Shown one piece after another: positions 8,025-14,423 of a DNA stretch of 64,000 nucleotides. Numbering within the stretch: the stretch's first letter is position 1; every line of letters starts with the position of its first letter. A model generated the notes under the pieces. It had not been told where the DNA came from. It saw only the letters and a list, made by a program, of their open reading frames with translations, and did not search any database. Position numbers and translations under genes: made by a program. The stretch is from Streptomyces sp. NBC_01460. GTDB lineage: Bacteria; Actinomycetota; Actinomycetes; Streptomycetales; Streptomycetaceae. The DNA is taken from positions 7,564,001 to 7,628,000 of the forward strand of contig NZ_CP109473.1 of assembly GCF_036227405.1 (NCBI RefSeq), in the 5' to 3' direction.

Positions 8025-8693
8025 ATGAAGGAAACAGGGAACGTCCCGGAACGGCGCAGCCGCAAGGCGCGCAGGACCCGGGACGCGCTGGCGCGGAACG
8101 CGCTCGAGCTCGTGCTCGAACGTGGTCTGCGGAGCGTCACGGTCGAGGAGATCGCGCAGGCGGCCGACGTCGACCGGCGCACCTTCAGCCGGTACTTCCC
8201 GAACAAGGAGGCCGCCGTCCTCGACGCAGTACGGGGCGACGGCGACCGGATCAACCGCGCGCTCCGCGAGCGCCCGGCTGCCGAGCCACCGCTCACCGCC
8301 TACCGCCGAGCCGTTCTCGACTGGCTCGACGACCCGGAGGCGGAGCCCTGGCACCGGCGGCCCCGCATCTTCGACCTGCTCGTCATGGCCGAGGAGGAAC
8401 CCACTCTCTACGCGGCGTACCACCACATCCGGGTGGACGCCCAGGAGGAGTCGGTGGCGATCCTCGCGGAACGTCTCGGTGTGGACCCGCGGCAGGACCT
8501 CCGTCCCGCCGTGGCCGTCGCCGCGGGAGCCGGAGCGCTCCTCGCGGCCCAGGCGGCATGGGTACGGGGCGGCCGGCCGGCCGCCCTGCCCGAATTCGTC
8601 GTACAAGCCTTCGACGCCCTCTCCACACACCTGTCGGTTTCCCGGCAGGACGGGCCGGCGCCCCACAGCACCACGCAAGGAAGCACCCCATGA
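8025..8693 (+). CDS. TetR-family transcriptional regulator
   Basis: A 222-aa protein. Residues about 14-65 form the N-terminal HTH (RTRDALARNALELVLERGLRSVTVEEIAQAADVDRRTFSRYFPNKEAAVLDAV), with recognition helix VDRRTFSRYFPNK. The C-terminal helical ligand domain is typical in length. ATG at 8025 follows tandem dyads likely to be its own operators. Its stop overlaps the start of an SDR gene (ATGA), so it is the first gene of an operon with an SDR and an alcohol dehydrogenase. The inducer is probably a substrate of those enzymes (inference). Confidence 0.9.
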   Translation: MKETGNVPERRSRKARRTRDALARNALELVLERGLRSVTVEEIAQAADVDRRTFSRYFPNKEAAVLDAVRGDGDRINRALRERPAAEPPLTAYRRAVLDWLDDPEAEPWHRRPRIFDLLVMAEEEPTLYAAYHHIRVDAQEESVAILAERLGVDPRQDLRPAVAVAAGAGALLAAQAAWVRGGRPAALPEFVVQAFDALSTHLSVSRQDGPAPHSTTQGSTP

Positions 8694-9466
8694 GCATCAA
8701 CCTCCCCACCGCGTACGAGTCGGAGTTCGCCGGCAAGGTCGCCCTCGTCACCGGCGGCGCCTCCGGCATCGGCCTCGCCCTCTCCCGGCGGCTCGCCGCG
8801 AGCGGGGCGACCGTCGTCGTCGCCGACCACAACGAGGCCAGCGCCCGCGAGGCCGCCGCCGAGCTGGAGACCACCGGCGCCCGCGCCGCGGCCGTCGCCC
8901 TCGACGTCACCGACCCGGCGTCCGTCGAGGCCGGCGTGCGGTTCGCCGTCGACACCTTCGGCGCCCTGCACCTCGCCGTGAACAACGCCGGCATCGGCGG
9001 ACCCGCGCGGACCACCGGCGACTACGGCATCGAGGACTGGAACCGGGTCGTCGCCACCAACCTCAGCGGCGTCTTCTACTCGATGCGCTACGAGCTCCCG
9101 GCCATCCTGGCCTCGGGCGGAGGCGCCGTCGTCAACATGTCGTCGATCCTCGGCACCAACGGCTTCGCGAACTCCCCGGCCTACGTCGCCGCCAAGCACG
9201 GTGTCGTCGGCCTCACCAAGACCGCGGCACTCGAGTACGCGGCCCGGAACATCCGCATCAACGCCGTCGGCCCCGGCTTCATCGACACCCCGCTGCTCCG
9301 CGACACCGACGGACCGGCCCGCGACCACCTGATCTCCCTCCACCCGGCCGGCCGCCTCGGCACCTCGGAGGAGGTCGCCGAACTCGCCGCCTTCCTCCTC
9401 TCCGACCGCGCCTCCTTCATCCACGGCAGCTACCACCTGGTGGACGGCGGCTTCTCCGCCTCCTGA
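8690..9466 (+). CDS. Short-chain dehydrogenase/reductase (classical SDR)
   Basis: A 258-aa classical SDR. The NAD(P)-binding motif TGGASGIG spans residues 21-28, NNAG 98-101, the catalytic serine region is SS 151-152, and Y165-x3-K169 completes the active site. An acidic residue after beta-2 (VVADHNEAS) suggests NAD(H) preference. It begins within the stop codon of the TetR gene and is followed 63 bp later by a zinc alcohol dehydrogenase, suggesting sequential oxidation or reduction of a small alcohol or ketone. The substrate cannot be read from sequence. Confidence 0.92.
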   Translation: MSINLPTAYESEFAGKVALVTGGASGIGLALSRRLAASGATVVVADHNEASAREAAAELETTGARAAAVALDVTDPASVEAGVRFAVDTFGALHLAVNNAGIGGPARTTGDYGIEDWNRVVATNLSGVFYSMRYELPAILASGGGAVVNMSSILGTNGFANSPAYVAAKHGVVGLTKTAALEYAARNIRINAVGPGFIDTPLLRDTDGPARDHLISLHPAGRLGTSEEVAELAAFLLSDRASFIHGSYHLVDGGFSAS

Positions 9467-9472
9467 TCCCCG

Positions 9473-9489
9473 GGTGGCGCCACGCCACC
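9473..9489 (+). other. Intercistronic hairpin
   Basis: GGTGGCG (9473-9479) pairs with CGCCACC (9483-9489) across a 3-nt loop in the 63-bp gap between the SDR and alcohol dehydrogenase genes. It may attenuate or process the transcript rather than end it. Confidence 0.35.
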
Positions 9490-9529
9490 ACGGGGGTCAC
9501 AAAGGAAGCACGAGAAGCGAAGGAGAGTC

Positions 9530-10570
9530 ATGAAAGCCGTCCAGTACCGCACCATCGGCGCCGCACCCGAGGTCGTCGAGATCCCCGAGCCCGTCGCGGG
9601 GCCCGGCCAGATCCTGCTCAAGGTGAGCGCCGCGGGCGTCTGCCACTCGGACATCGCCGTGATGAGCTGGCCCGCCGAAGGGTTTCCCTACGAGCTGCCG
9701 CTCACCCTCGGCCACGAGGGCGTCGGCACCGTCGCCGCACTCGGTGAGGGCGCGGAGGGCGTCTCGGTGGGGGACGCGGTCGCCGTCTACGGCCCCTGGG
9801 GCTGCGGCACCTGCGTGAACTGCGCGGAGGGCCGGGAGAACTACTGCCTGCGCGCCGCCGACCTCGGCATCAACCCGCCCGGCCTGGGCAACCCCGGCGC
9901 CATGGCCGAGTACATGATCGTCGACGACGCCCGTCACCTGACACCGATCGGCGACCTGGACCCGGTCAAGACCGTCTCGCTGACCGACGCGGGCCTCACC
10001 CCGTACCACGCGATCAAGCGCTCGCTGCCGAAGCTGCTGCCCGGCGCCACCGCCGTGGTCATCGGCACCGGCGGCCTGGGCCACGTGGCCATCCAGCTCC
10101 TGCGTGCCATGACGGCCGTACGGGTCATCGCGCTCGACGTGACCGAGGAGAAGCTCGCGCTCGCCAAGGCCGTCGGCGCCCACGAGGCCGTGCTGTCCGA
10201 CGAGAACGCCGCCGCCAGGGTCCGCGAGCTCACCGGTGGCATCGGTGCCAAGGTCGTGTTCGACTTCGTCGGCGCCGAGCCCACCGTGAAGACGGCCGGC
10301 GCGGTCGCCTCCATCGACAGCGACGTCACCATCGTCGGTATCGGCGGCGGCCTGCTGCCCGTCGGCTTCGGTGTCCTGCCGTTCTCCACGTCGGTCACCG
10401 CGCCGTACTGGGGCTCACGCAAGGAGCTCGCCGAGGTCATCGAGCTCGCCCACGCCGGTGCCGTCGACGTCCACGTCGAGACGTACTCCATCGACGAGGC
10501 CCCGCTCGCCTACGAGCGGCTGCACGCGGGCAAGATCAACGGCCGCGCGGTCATCCTGCCCAACGGCTGA
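9530..10570 (+). CDS. Zinc-dependent NAD(P) alcohol dehydrogenase (MDR family)
   Basis: A 346-aa medium-chain dehydrogenase. Catalytic zinc ligands are Cys38 in GVCHSD and His in TLGHEGVG. The structural zinc lobe shows GCGTCVNCAEGRENYC. The Rossmann motif VVIGTGGLGHVAIQ binds the nucleotide. Length and motifs match the class that oxidises short or aryl alcohols. AAGGAG precedes the ATG. It is the last gene of the tetR-SDR-ADH operon and is followed by a strong terminator. Confidence 0.93.
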   Translation: MKAVQYRTIGAAPEVVEIPEPVAGPGQILLKVSAAGVCHSDIAVMSWPAEGFPYELPLTLGHEGVGTVAALGEGAEGVSVGDAVAVYGPWGCGTCVNCAEGRENYCLRAADLGINPPGLGNPGAMAEYMIVDDARHLTPIGDLDPVKTVSLTDAGLTPYHAIKRSLPKLLPGATAVVIGTGGLGHVAIQLLRAMTAVRVIALDVTEEKLALAKAVGAHEAVLSDENAAARVRELTGGIGAKVVFDFVGAEPTVKTAGAVASIDSDVTIVGIGGGLLPVGFGVLPFSTSVTAPYWGSRKELAEVIELAHAGAVDVHVETYSIDEAPLAYERLHAGKINGRAVILPNG

Positions 10571-10577
10571 CAGCGGC

Positions 10578-10623
10578 GGACGACTCGCCGGGACGCCCGT
10601 GGAGGGCGCCCGGCGAGTCGTCC
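10578..10623. terminator. Strong bidirectional terminator
   Basis: The arm at 10578-10592 (GGACGACTCGCCGGG) pairs perfectly over 15 bp with the arm at 10609-10623. It fills the gap between the converging alcohol dehydrogenase and SulP genes, so it probably ends both transcripts. Confidence 0.8.
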
Positions 10624-10629
10624 GTGCTC

Positions 10630-12126
10630 TCAGGGAGCGGCCGTCACCACGTCGTCCCGGGTCAGCCGCACGGGTTCGGTACCCGAGGAGCTGTGCCGCT
10701 CCGCCCAGTTCTCCAGCGCCGTACGGCACGCGTGGTCCAGGTGGTGCAGGCCGGTGAGATCCAGGTCGATGGGACGGTCCTCGGGCAGGGCCTCCAGGCT
10801 GTCGAGTATGTTCGGCAGCCGCAGGAAGGTCGCGTTGCCCGACAGCCGGGCGTGGACCCGGTCACCACGGCTGTCGACGACCTCCAGTTTGATGTGGGAG
10901 GCGTCCCAGGCCGCCTTGGCCACCGACAGGGCCAGACCGGTCAGCACACCCTCGAACATGTTCACCGTCACGATCGCCACAGCCGTGACGACCAGGATCA
11001 GCGCCTCACCGCGGTGCTCACGCCACAGGGACGCGAGCGAACGCAGCGGAATCAGCTTCCATCCGGCGTGGATGAGGATTCCCGCGAGGGCGGGCAGGGG
11101 GATGAGCTCCAGCGCGGACGGGAGCAGCGCCGCGAAGAGGAGCAGCCACACACCGTGCAGCACCCGTGAGGCCCGGGTCCGCGCACCCGCCTGCACGTTG
11201 GCGGAGCTCCGCACGATGACCGCGGTCATCGGCAGCGCGCCGAGGAGTCCGCAGACGGTGTTGCCCGTGCCCTGGGCCATCAGCTCCTTGTCGTACCGGG
11301 TACGTGGCCCGTCGTGCAGCCGGTCCACCGCCGCCGCGCTGAACAGGCTCTCCGCGGAGGCGATGAGGGTGAAGGCCGCCACGGTCCCGAGCAGGCTCAG
11401 GCTCGCCAGCCCGCCGAACTCGGACAGCGCGGGGACCTGGACGGCATCAAGCAGTCCTTTGACCTGGACCGTCCCGACCGGCAGGTCGAAGACCAGCGAG
11501 GCGAGTGTCGCCAGGGCGACCGCGGCGAGCGCGCCCGGAACGGCCCGTACCCGTTTCGGCATCCTGCTCCACACCACCACCAGGGCGATGGTCGACGCGG
11601 CGACCGTGAGGGAGGTGAGCGCCGCGGGACTCGACACGGCGTCGGCCAGCAGTCCTGGGACGCCGGTCATCTTTCCCGTGCCGGAGGCCGGCGCCTCGGC
11701 GCCGGCGGCCGCGTAGAGCTGCCCCGCGATGAGCACCAGGCCGATACCGGCGAGCATGCCCTCGACGACCGAGACGGAGATGGCCCGGAACCAGCGGCCC
11801 AGCCGCAGGGCGCCCATGGCCAGCTGGAGCAGCCCCGTGGTCAGGACGATCACGCCGAGCGCGGGAAGTCCGAAGGTCCGCACGGCCTCGAAGACGAGCA
11901 CGGTCAGACCGGCGGCCGGTCCTGACACCTGGAGACTGCTGCCGCGCATCACGCCGGTGACGAGACCGCCCACGATGCCGGTGATCAGCCCCAGTTCGGC
12001 CGGGACACCGGAGGCCACGGCCACGCCCACGCAGAGCGGCAGGGCGACGAGGAAGACGACGAGGGAAGCGGCGAAGTCCTGCCGCAGATGAGGGAACTTG
12101 GTGAGACGGTCCACAGCGGCCCTCAT
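10630..12126 (-). CDS. SulP-family inorganic anion transporter with STAS domain
   Basis: A 498-aa protein. The N-terminal membrane domain (about 370 residues, about 12 helices) shows the SulP hallmark LPLCVGVAVASGVPAELGLITGIVGG and the QVSGPAAGLTVLVFE pore segment. A short C-terminal STAS domain follows (FLRLPNILDSLEALPEDRPIDLDLTGLHHLDHACR). SulP proteins carry sulfate, bicarbonate or other anions; nothing here fixes the substrate. Its ATG overlaps the stop of a 35-codon ORF that has a good ribosome site, so SulP translation looks coupled to that ORF. Confidence 0.88.
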   Translation of the reverse strand: MRAAVDRLTKFPHLRQDFAASLVVFLVALPLCVGVAVASGVPAELGLITGIVGGLVTGVMRGSSLQVSGPAAGLTVLVFEAVRTFGLPALGVIVLTTGLLQLAMGALRLGRWFRAISVSVVEGMLAGIGLVLIAGQLYAAAGAEAPASGTGKMTGVPGLLADAVSSPAALTSLTVAASTIALVVVWSRMPKRVRAVPGALAAVALATLASLVFDLPVGTVQVKGLLDAVQVPALSEFGGLASLSLLGTVAAFTLIASAESLFSAAAVDRLHDGPRTRYDKELMAQGTGNTVCGLLGALPMTAVIVRSSANVQAGARTRASRVLHGVWLLLFAALLPSALELIPLPALAGILIHAGWKLIPLRSLASLWREHRGEALILVVTAVAIVTVNMFEGVLTGLALSVAKAAWDASHIKLEVVDSRGDRVHARLSGNATFLRLPNILDSLEALPEDRPIDLDLTGLHHLDHACRTALENWAERHSSSGTEPVRLTRDDVVTAAP

Positions 12127-12230
12127 CCCGTGCGGAAGGGGGCCGAGCGCACGTCGCCGGGCGGGGGTGCCCAGACCGCGCTGTCGCTGATGCTCAGGTC
12201 TTCTGCCGCAGGATCGACGAGAAATTGCAT
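12123..12230 (-). CDS. 35-aa leader ORF coupled to SulP
   Basis: A 35-codon ORF beginning MQFLVDPAAEDLSIS. AGGAGG lies 10 nt before its ATG, while the SulP start has no comparable site. Its TGA overlaps the SulP ATG (ATGA). This is a classic translational coupling layout. The peptide has no signal or recognisable domain. It could be a leader, a small partner protein or simply a translation-delivery ORF. Not recognised as a known family. Confidence 0.55.
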   Translation of the reverse strand: MQFLVDPAAEDLSISDSAVWAPPPGDVRSAPFRTG

Positions 12231-12377
12231 GCCAGTGGTTCCTCCTGGCGCGCCGGAGGACGGCGCGTCGGTACGCGTACGAGAACTGGGGGCCGGGAGG
12301 GCGCGCCGGGAGGACCCCACGGCGCCGCGTCACGCAGGACTGCGGGCCGGGGCAGGTCTCCGGGCGCCTCGGTCAGC

Positions 12378-12779
12378 TCAGCAGCGGAAGACCTGGAGCA
12401 GGGAGGTGGAGTGGGCGGTCGAGGATCTGGACGTGTGATGCGCGTTGCCCATCGCCGCGACGGCGGCCGTCGTGAGCATCCCACCGGCGGCGGCCGCCAC
12501 CGCGGAACGCGACGGTGCCTCGGGGGCGGGCACGGTCGCGGAGCGATGCCGGTCGCGGTGGCGCAGCACGCCGTTCGGCTCACCTCCGCGATCGGGGGTG
12601 CCGCACGTGGCGTACGCGCTGTGGGCCGGGCCCGCATCCGGGAGGCGGTCCGCCGGCGTTCCCGCCGCGGACCCATGGAGATCGGGCCCCTGGAGATCCG
12701 GCGAGGAAGCGCCCGAGTCGGGAGCCAGAAGGAAGCACATCAGGAGTGCGAGAACGAATCTGACCGCCGCTGTTCGCAC
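12378..12779 (-). CDS. Small secreted or membrane protein, unknown function
   Basis: A 133-aa protein with an N-terminal signal-like helix (AAVRFVLALLMCFLLAPDSGASS), a Pro/Gly/Ala/His-rich middle, a second hydrophobic stretch near 93-110 (AVAAAAGGMLTTAAVAAMG) and the tail LLQVFRC. The GTG start is preceded by AGGAGGTGAAGG, an excellent ribosome site, and codon use is GC3-rich. This supports a real gene despite no recognised domain. It lies 147 bp upstream of the 35-codon ORF and SulP on the same strand and may be cotranscribed. Confidence 0.6.
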   Translation of the reverse strand: MRTAAVRFVLALLMCFLLAPDSGASSPDLQGPDLHGSAAGTPADRLPDAGPAHSAYATCGTPDRGGEPNGVLRHRDRHRSATVPAPEAPSRSAVAAAAGGMLTTAAVAAMGNAHHTSRSSTAHSTSLLQVFRC

Positions 12780-13801
12780 CCTTCACCTCCTGGTGGACTT
12801 CACCGTGTATCTCGGGACGCTAACAGGCCTGAGGGCTTATGGAGTTAACCCTTTGTGAAGAGTCTGAAAGTGCATGCCTGGCGGGTCGAAACATACGCAG
12901 GACCCCTGTGGCCTGGGCTTATACCACACGATCGGTTCTCAGTATGTGAGATCGTCGGCGCGTGCGTGGCGTCTGCATATGCCGCATGAGCGGTACGCAA
13001 AGTATTCGCACAATGGTTCGCCCTTGGGGTGGGTGCCTGTCTTCCGGAAACACGGCCGAGGTTGAGCGGATCGATGGCCGGATCAATGTCGTATGCCGCG
13101 GACTCGGCTCTGTGGCGCGCGGCTGATTTCGCTCGCTCCGGCCGAATGGAGGTGGCCGCGGAGTGCGCCCGGGGGCGGGCCGGCCGGGCTGGTTCCCGCA
13201 GTGCCCGCCCGGGTCCGCCGCCGGCCGGCCCGCGCCCGCCCGTTGCCGGGAGTCGGGCGCCGCCAGTCGTCCGTCGGCCATCCGCCGCCTGATGAACAGT
13301 TCGACCGGATGGCGGGATGAGCGGGGCGCATGCCCGGCGCACGGGGGCTCGGCGCGCATTCAGGGTGCATACGGGGAGTGAGCGGGCGCACGCGCGAAAC
13401 TATCCGGAAATGCGTGGGTCATAGTCAGGGATAACGGCGCAATGGGGACATGAGGGTGACTTGATGTTTTCGCACTAAGCCGGTTGGCATATGTCCACGG
13501 CCAAATCTGTTTCCGTCGCTCCATTACGTACTCGTGGGTAACCGAGTGAATATTCCTCTCGGTTCTCTCTGTTCCTCTAGGGTGACTGGCGTGAACGGGC
13601 GGGTCGGGGGAAGCCGTGTCTCCGTCGCCGGTTTACCCCCGGTATTCGAACGGGTACGGTGTCGCCGCTCCGTATGGCCGGAAACGCATGCGGGGTGTCG
13701 GCGAGTGATAGTGCGACGGCCACCGAGAACGGTGTCCGGGTAATGTCCGGAAACGGACGACGAGCATTCCGTGAAAATGGTGAGAACAGGTGGGGGACGC
13801 C
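12780..13801. other. Long non-coding stretch upstream of the mbtH-like gene
   Basis: About 1 kb without a convincing gene. Small open frames exist on both strands but lack ribosome sites and consistent third-position GC. The left part must hold the promoter for the leftward secreted protein gene and the right part that for the mbtH/NRPS genes. The segment from about 13400 to 13600 is less GC-rich than its surroundings, as promoters often are here. One inverted repeat is visible (13540-13564). Confidence 0.6.
13540..13564. promoter_or_regulatory. Inverted repeat upstream of the mbtH-like gene
   Basis: AACCGAG (13540-13546) faces CTCGGTT (13558-13564) with an 11-bp AT-rich spacer. It lies about 240 bp before the MbtH-like start within the long non-coding stretch. 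It could be a regulator site for the NRPS locus or an RNA hairpin. Confidence 0.4.
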
Positions 13802-14020
13802 GTGACCAACCCTTTCGACGACGAGTCGGGGCGGTTCGTGCCGCTGGTGAACGAGGAAGGCCAGTACTCGCTGTGGCCCGCGCATCTCGACGTTCCGGGC
13901 GGCTGGCGGGCTGACGGCCCGGAAGGGTCGCGTCAGGACTGTCTGGATGCGATCGAACGGTCCTGGAGCGACATGCGGCCGGCCAGCCTGGTCAGGTCCA
14001 TGGGAGCGGACGCCGGATAG
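13802..14020 (+). CDS. MbtH-like protein
   Basis: A 72-aa protein with the full MbtH pattern: TNPFDDESGRFVPLVNEEGQYSLWP, then VPGGW, and CLDAIERSWSDMRP. MbtH-like proteins bind NRPS adenylation domains and are often needed for their solubility or activity. GTG at 13802 gives the canonical N-terminus (V/M-TNPFDD) and follows GGGGGA; a GTG at 13790 in frame would add four residues. It lies 400 bp before the NRPS genes on the same strand, so it is probably their partner. A hairpin directly follows it. Confidence 0.95.
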   Translation: MTNPFDDESGRFVPLVNEEGQYSLWPAHLDVPGGWRADGPEGSRQDCLDAIERSWSDMRPASLVRSMGADAG

Positions 14021-14027
14021 GTGCACG

Positions 14028-14055
14028 TCCGGGGCGGCGAGAGCGCCGCCCCGGA
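14028..14055 (+). terminator. Hairpin directly after the mbtH-like gene
   Basis: TCCGGGGCGGCG (14028-14039) pairs perfectly with CGCCGCCCCGGA (14044-14055) around an AGAG loop, starting 8 bp past the mbtH-like stop. It is a very stable stem that could end or attenuate the transcript. Confidence 0.65.
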
Positions 14056-14071
14056 CCGAGTGACGCCCTGG

Positions 14072-14118
14072 TGATCAAATTTAATCAATCTCGCTCTCTG
14101 TCTGATCAAAATTGATCA
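14072..14118. promoter_or_regulatory. Paired TGATCAA dyads, candidate operators for the NRPS genes
   Basis: Two AT-rich dyads stand out from very GC-rich surroundings. TGATCAA-AA-TTGATCA at 14103-14118 has perfect 7-bp arms. The copy at 14072-14087 has one mismatched pair. Their centres are 31 bp apart, about three helix turns, so one protein could bind both on the same face. They do not match the iron box of IdeR/DmdR. The binding protein is unknown. Confidence 0.55.
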
Positions 14119-14423
14119 CATGGTGTTAACTGCTGGCCTTTTTCGCTCATGCTGATGTTCCGTCAGGCGTGTTGTTCACGCGCTATTCATCCATCATCGG
14201 CAGGCCTTCCGTCCGCCTGTCCTCGACACGTGAAACCGCGTATGTCTCATTCCGGGTTGCCCCGACCCGGTACGAACCCCCGAGGGAGCCTGACGGGGTA
14301 TCGGAGGGACAGCTTCGTCCTCGCGTCGGCCGGCCGCACCCTGCGGCCGGTGCATAGGTGTGGCCGGTTTTCGACCCGCCCTGTTCGTCGTCCCCGAAAA
14401 CTCTCCCCAAAGGTGTCGCCGGC

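Larger units (their letters stand above)
14021..14423 (+). promoter_or_regulatory. Intergenic region upstream of the NRPS genes
   Basis: This 403-bp gap holds a terminator-like hairpin, an AT-rich block with two TGATCA-containing dyads, then about 300 bp leading to the NRPS start. The layout suggests that the NRPS genes have their own regulated promoter rather than relying only on read-through from the mbtH-like gene. No gene is visible in it. Confidence 0.55.

Noticed and set aside
6173..8296. 707-codon minus-strand open frame opposite the MMPL exporter
   Set aside because: The product is low-complexity and Arg/Gly/Asp-rich; the plus strand encodes a complete MMPL protein with a ribosome site.
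13534..13743. 69-codon ORF upstream of the mbtH-like gene
   Set aside because: It has no ribosome site, no recognisable domain and poor third-position GC; it lies in the AT-richer control region.
14028..14118. Possible IdeR/DmdR iron box upstream of the NRPS genes (siderophore hypothesis)
   Set aside because: The dyads are TGATCAA-type, not TTAGGTTAGGCTAACCTAA-type. There are also no hydroxamate or catechol biosynthesis genes nearby, despite the EntF-like first C domain.
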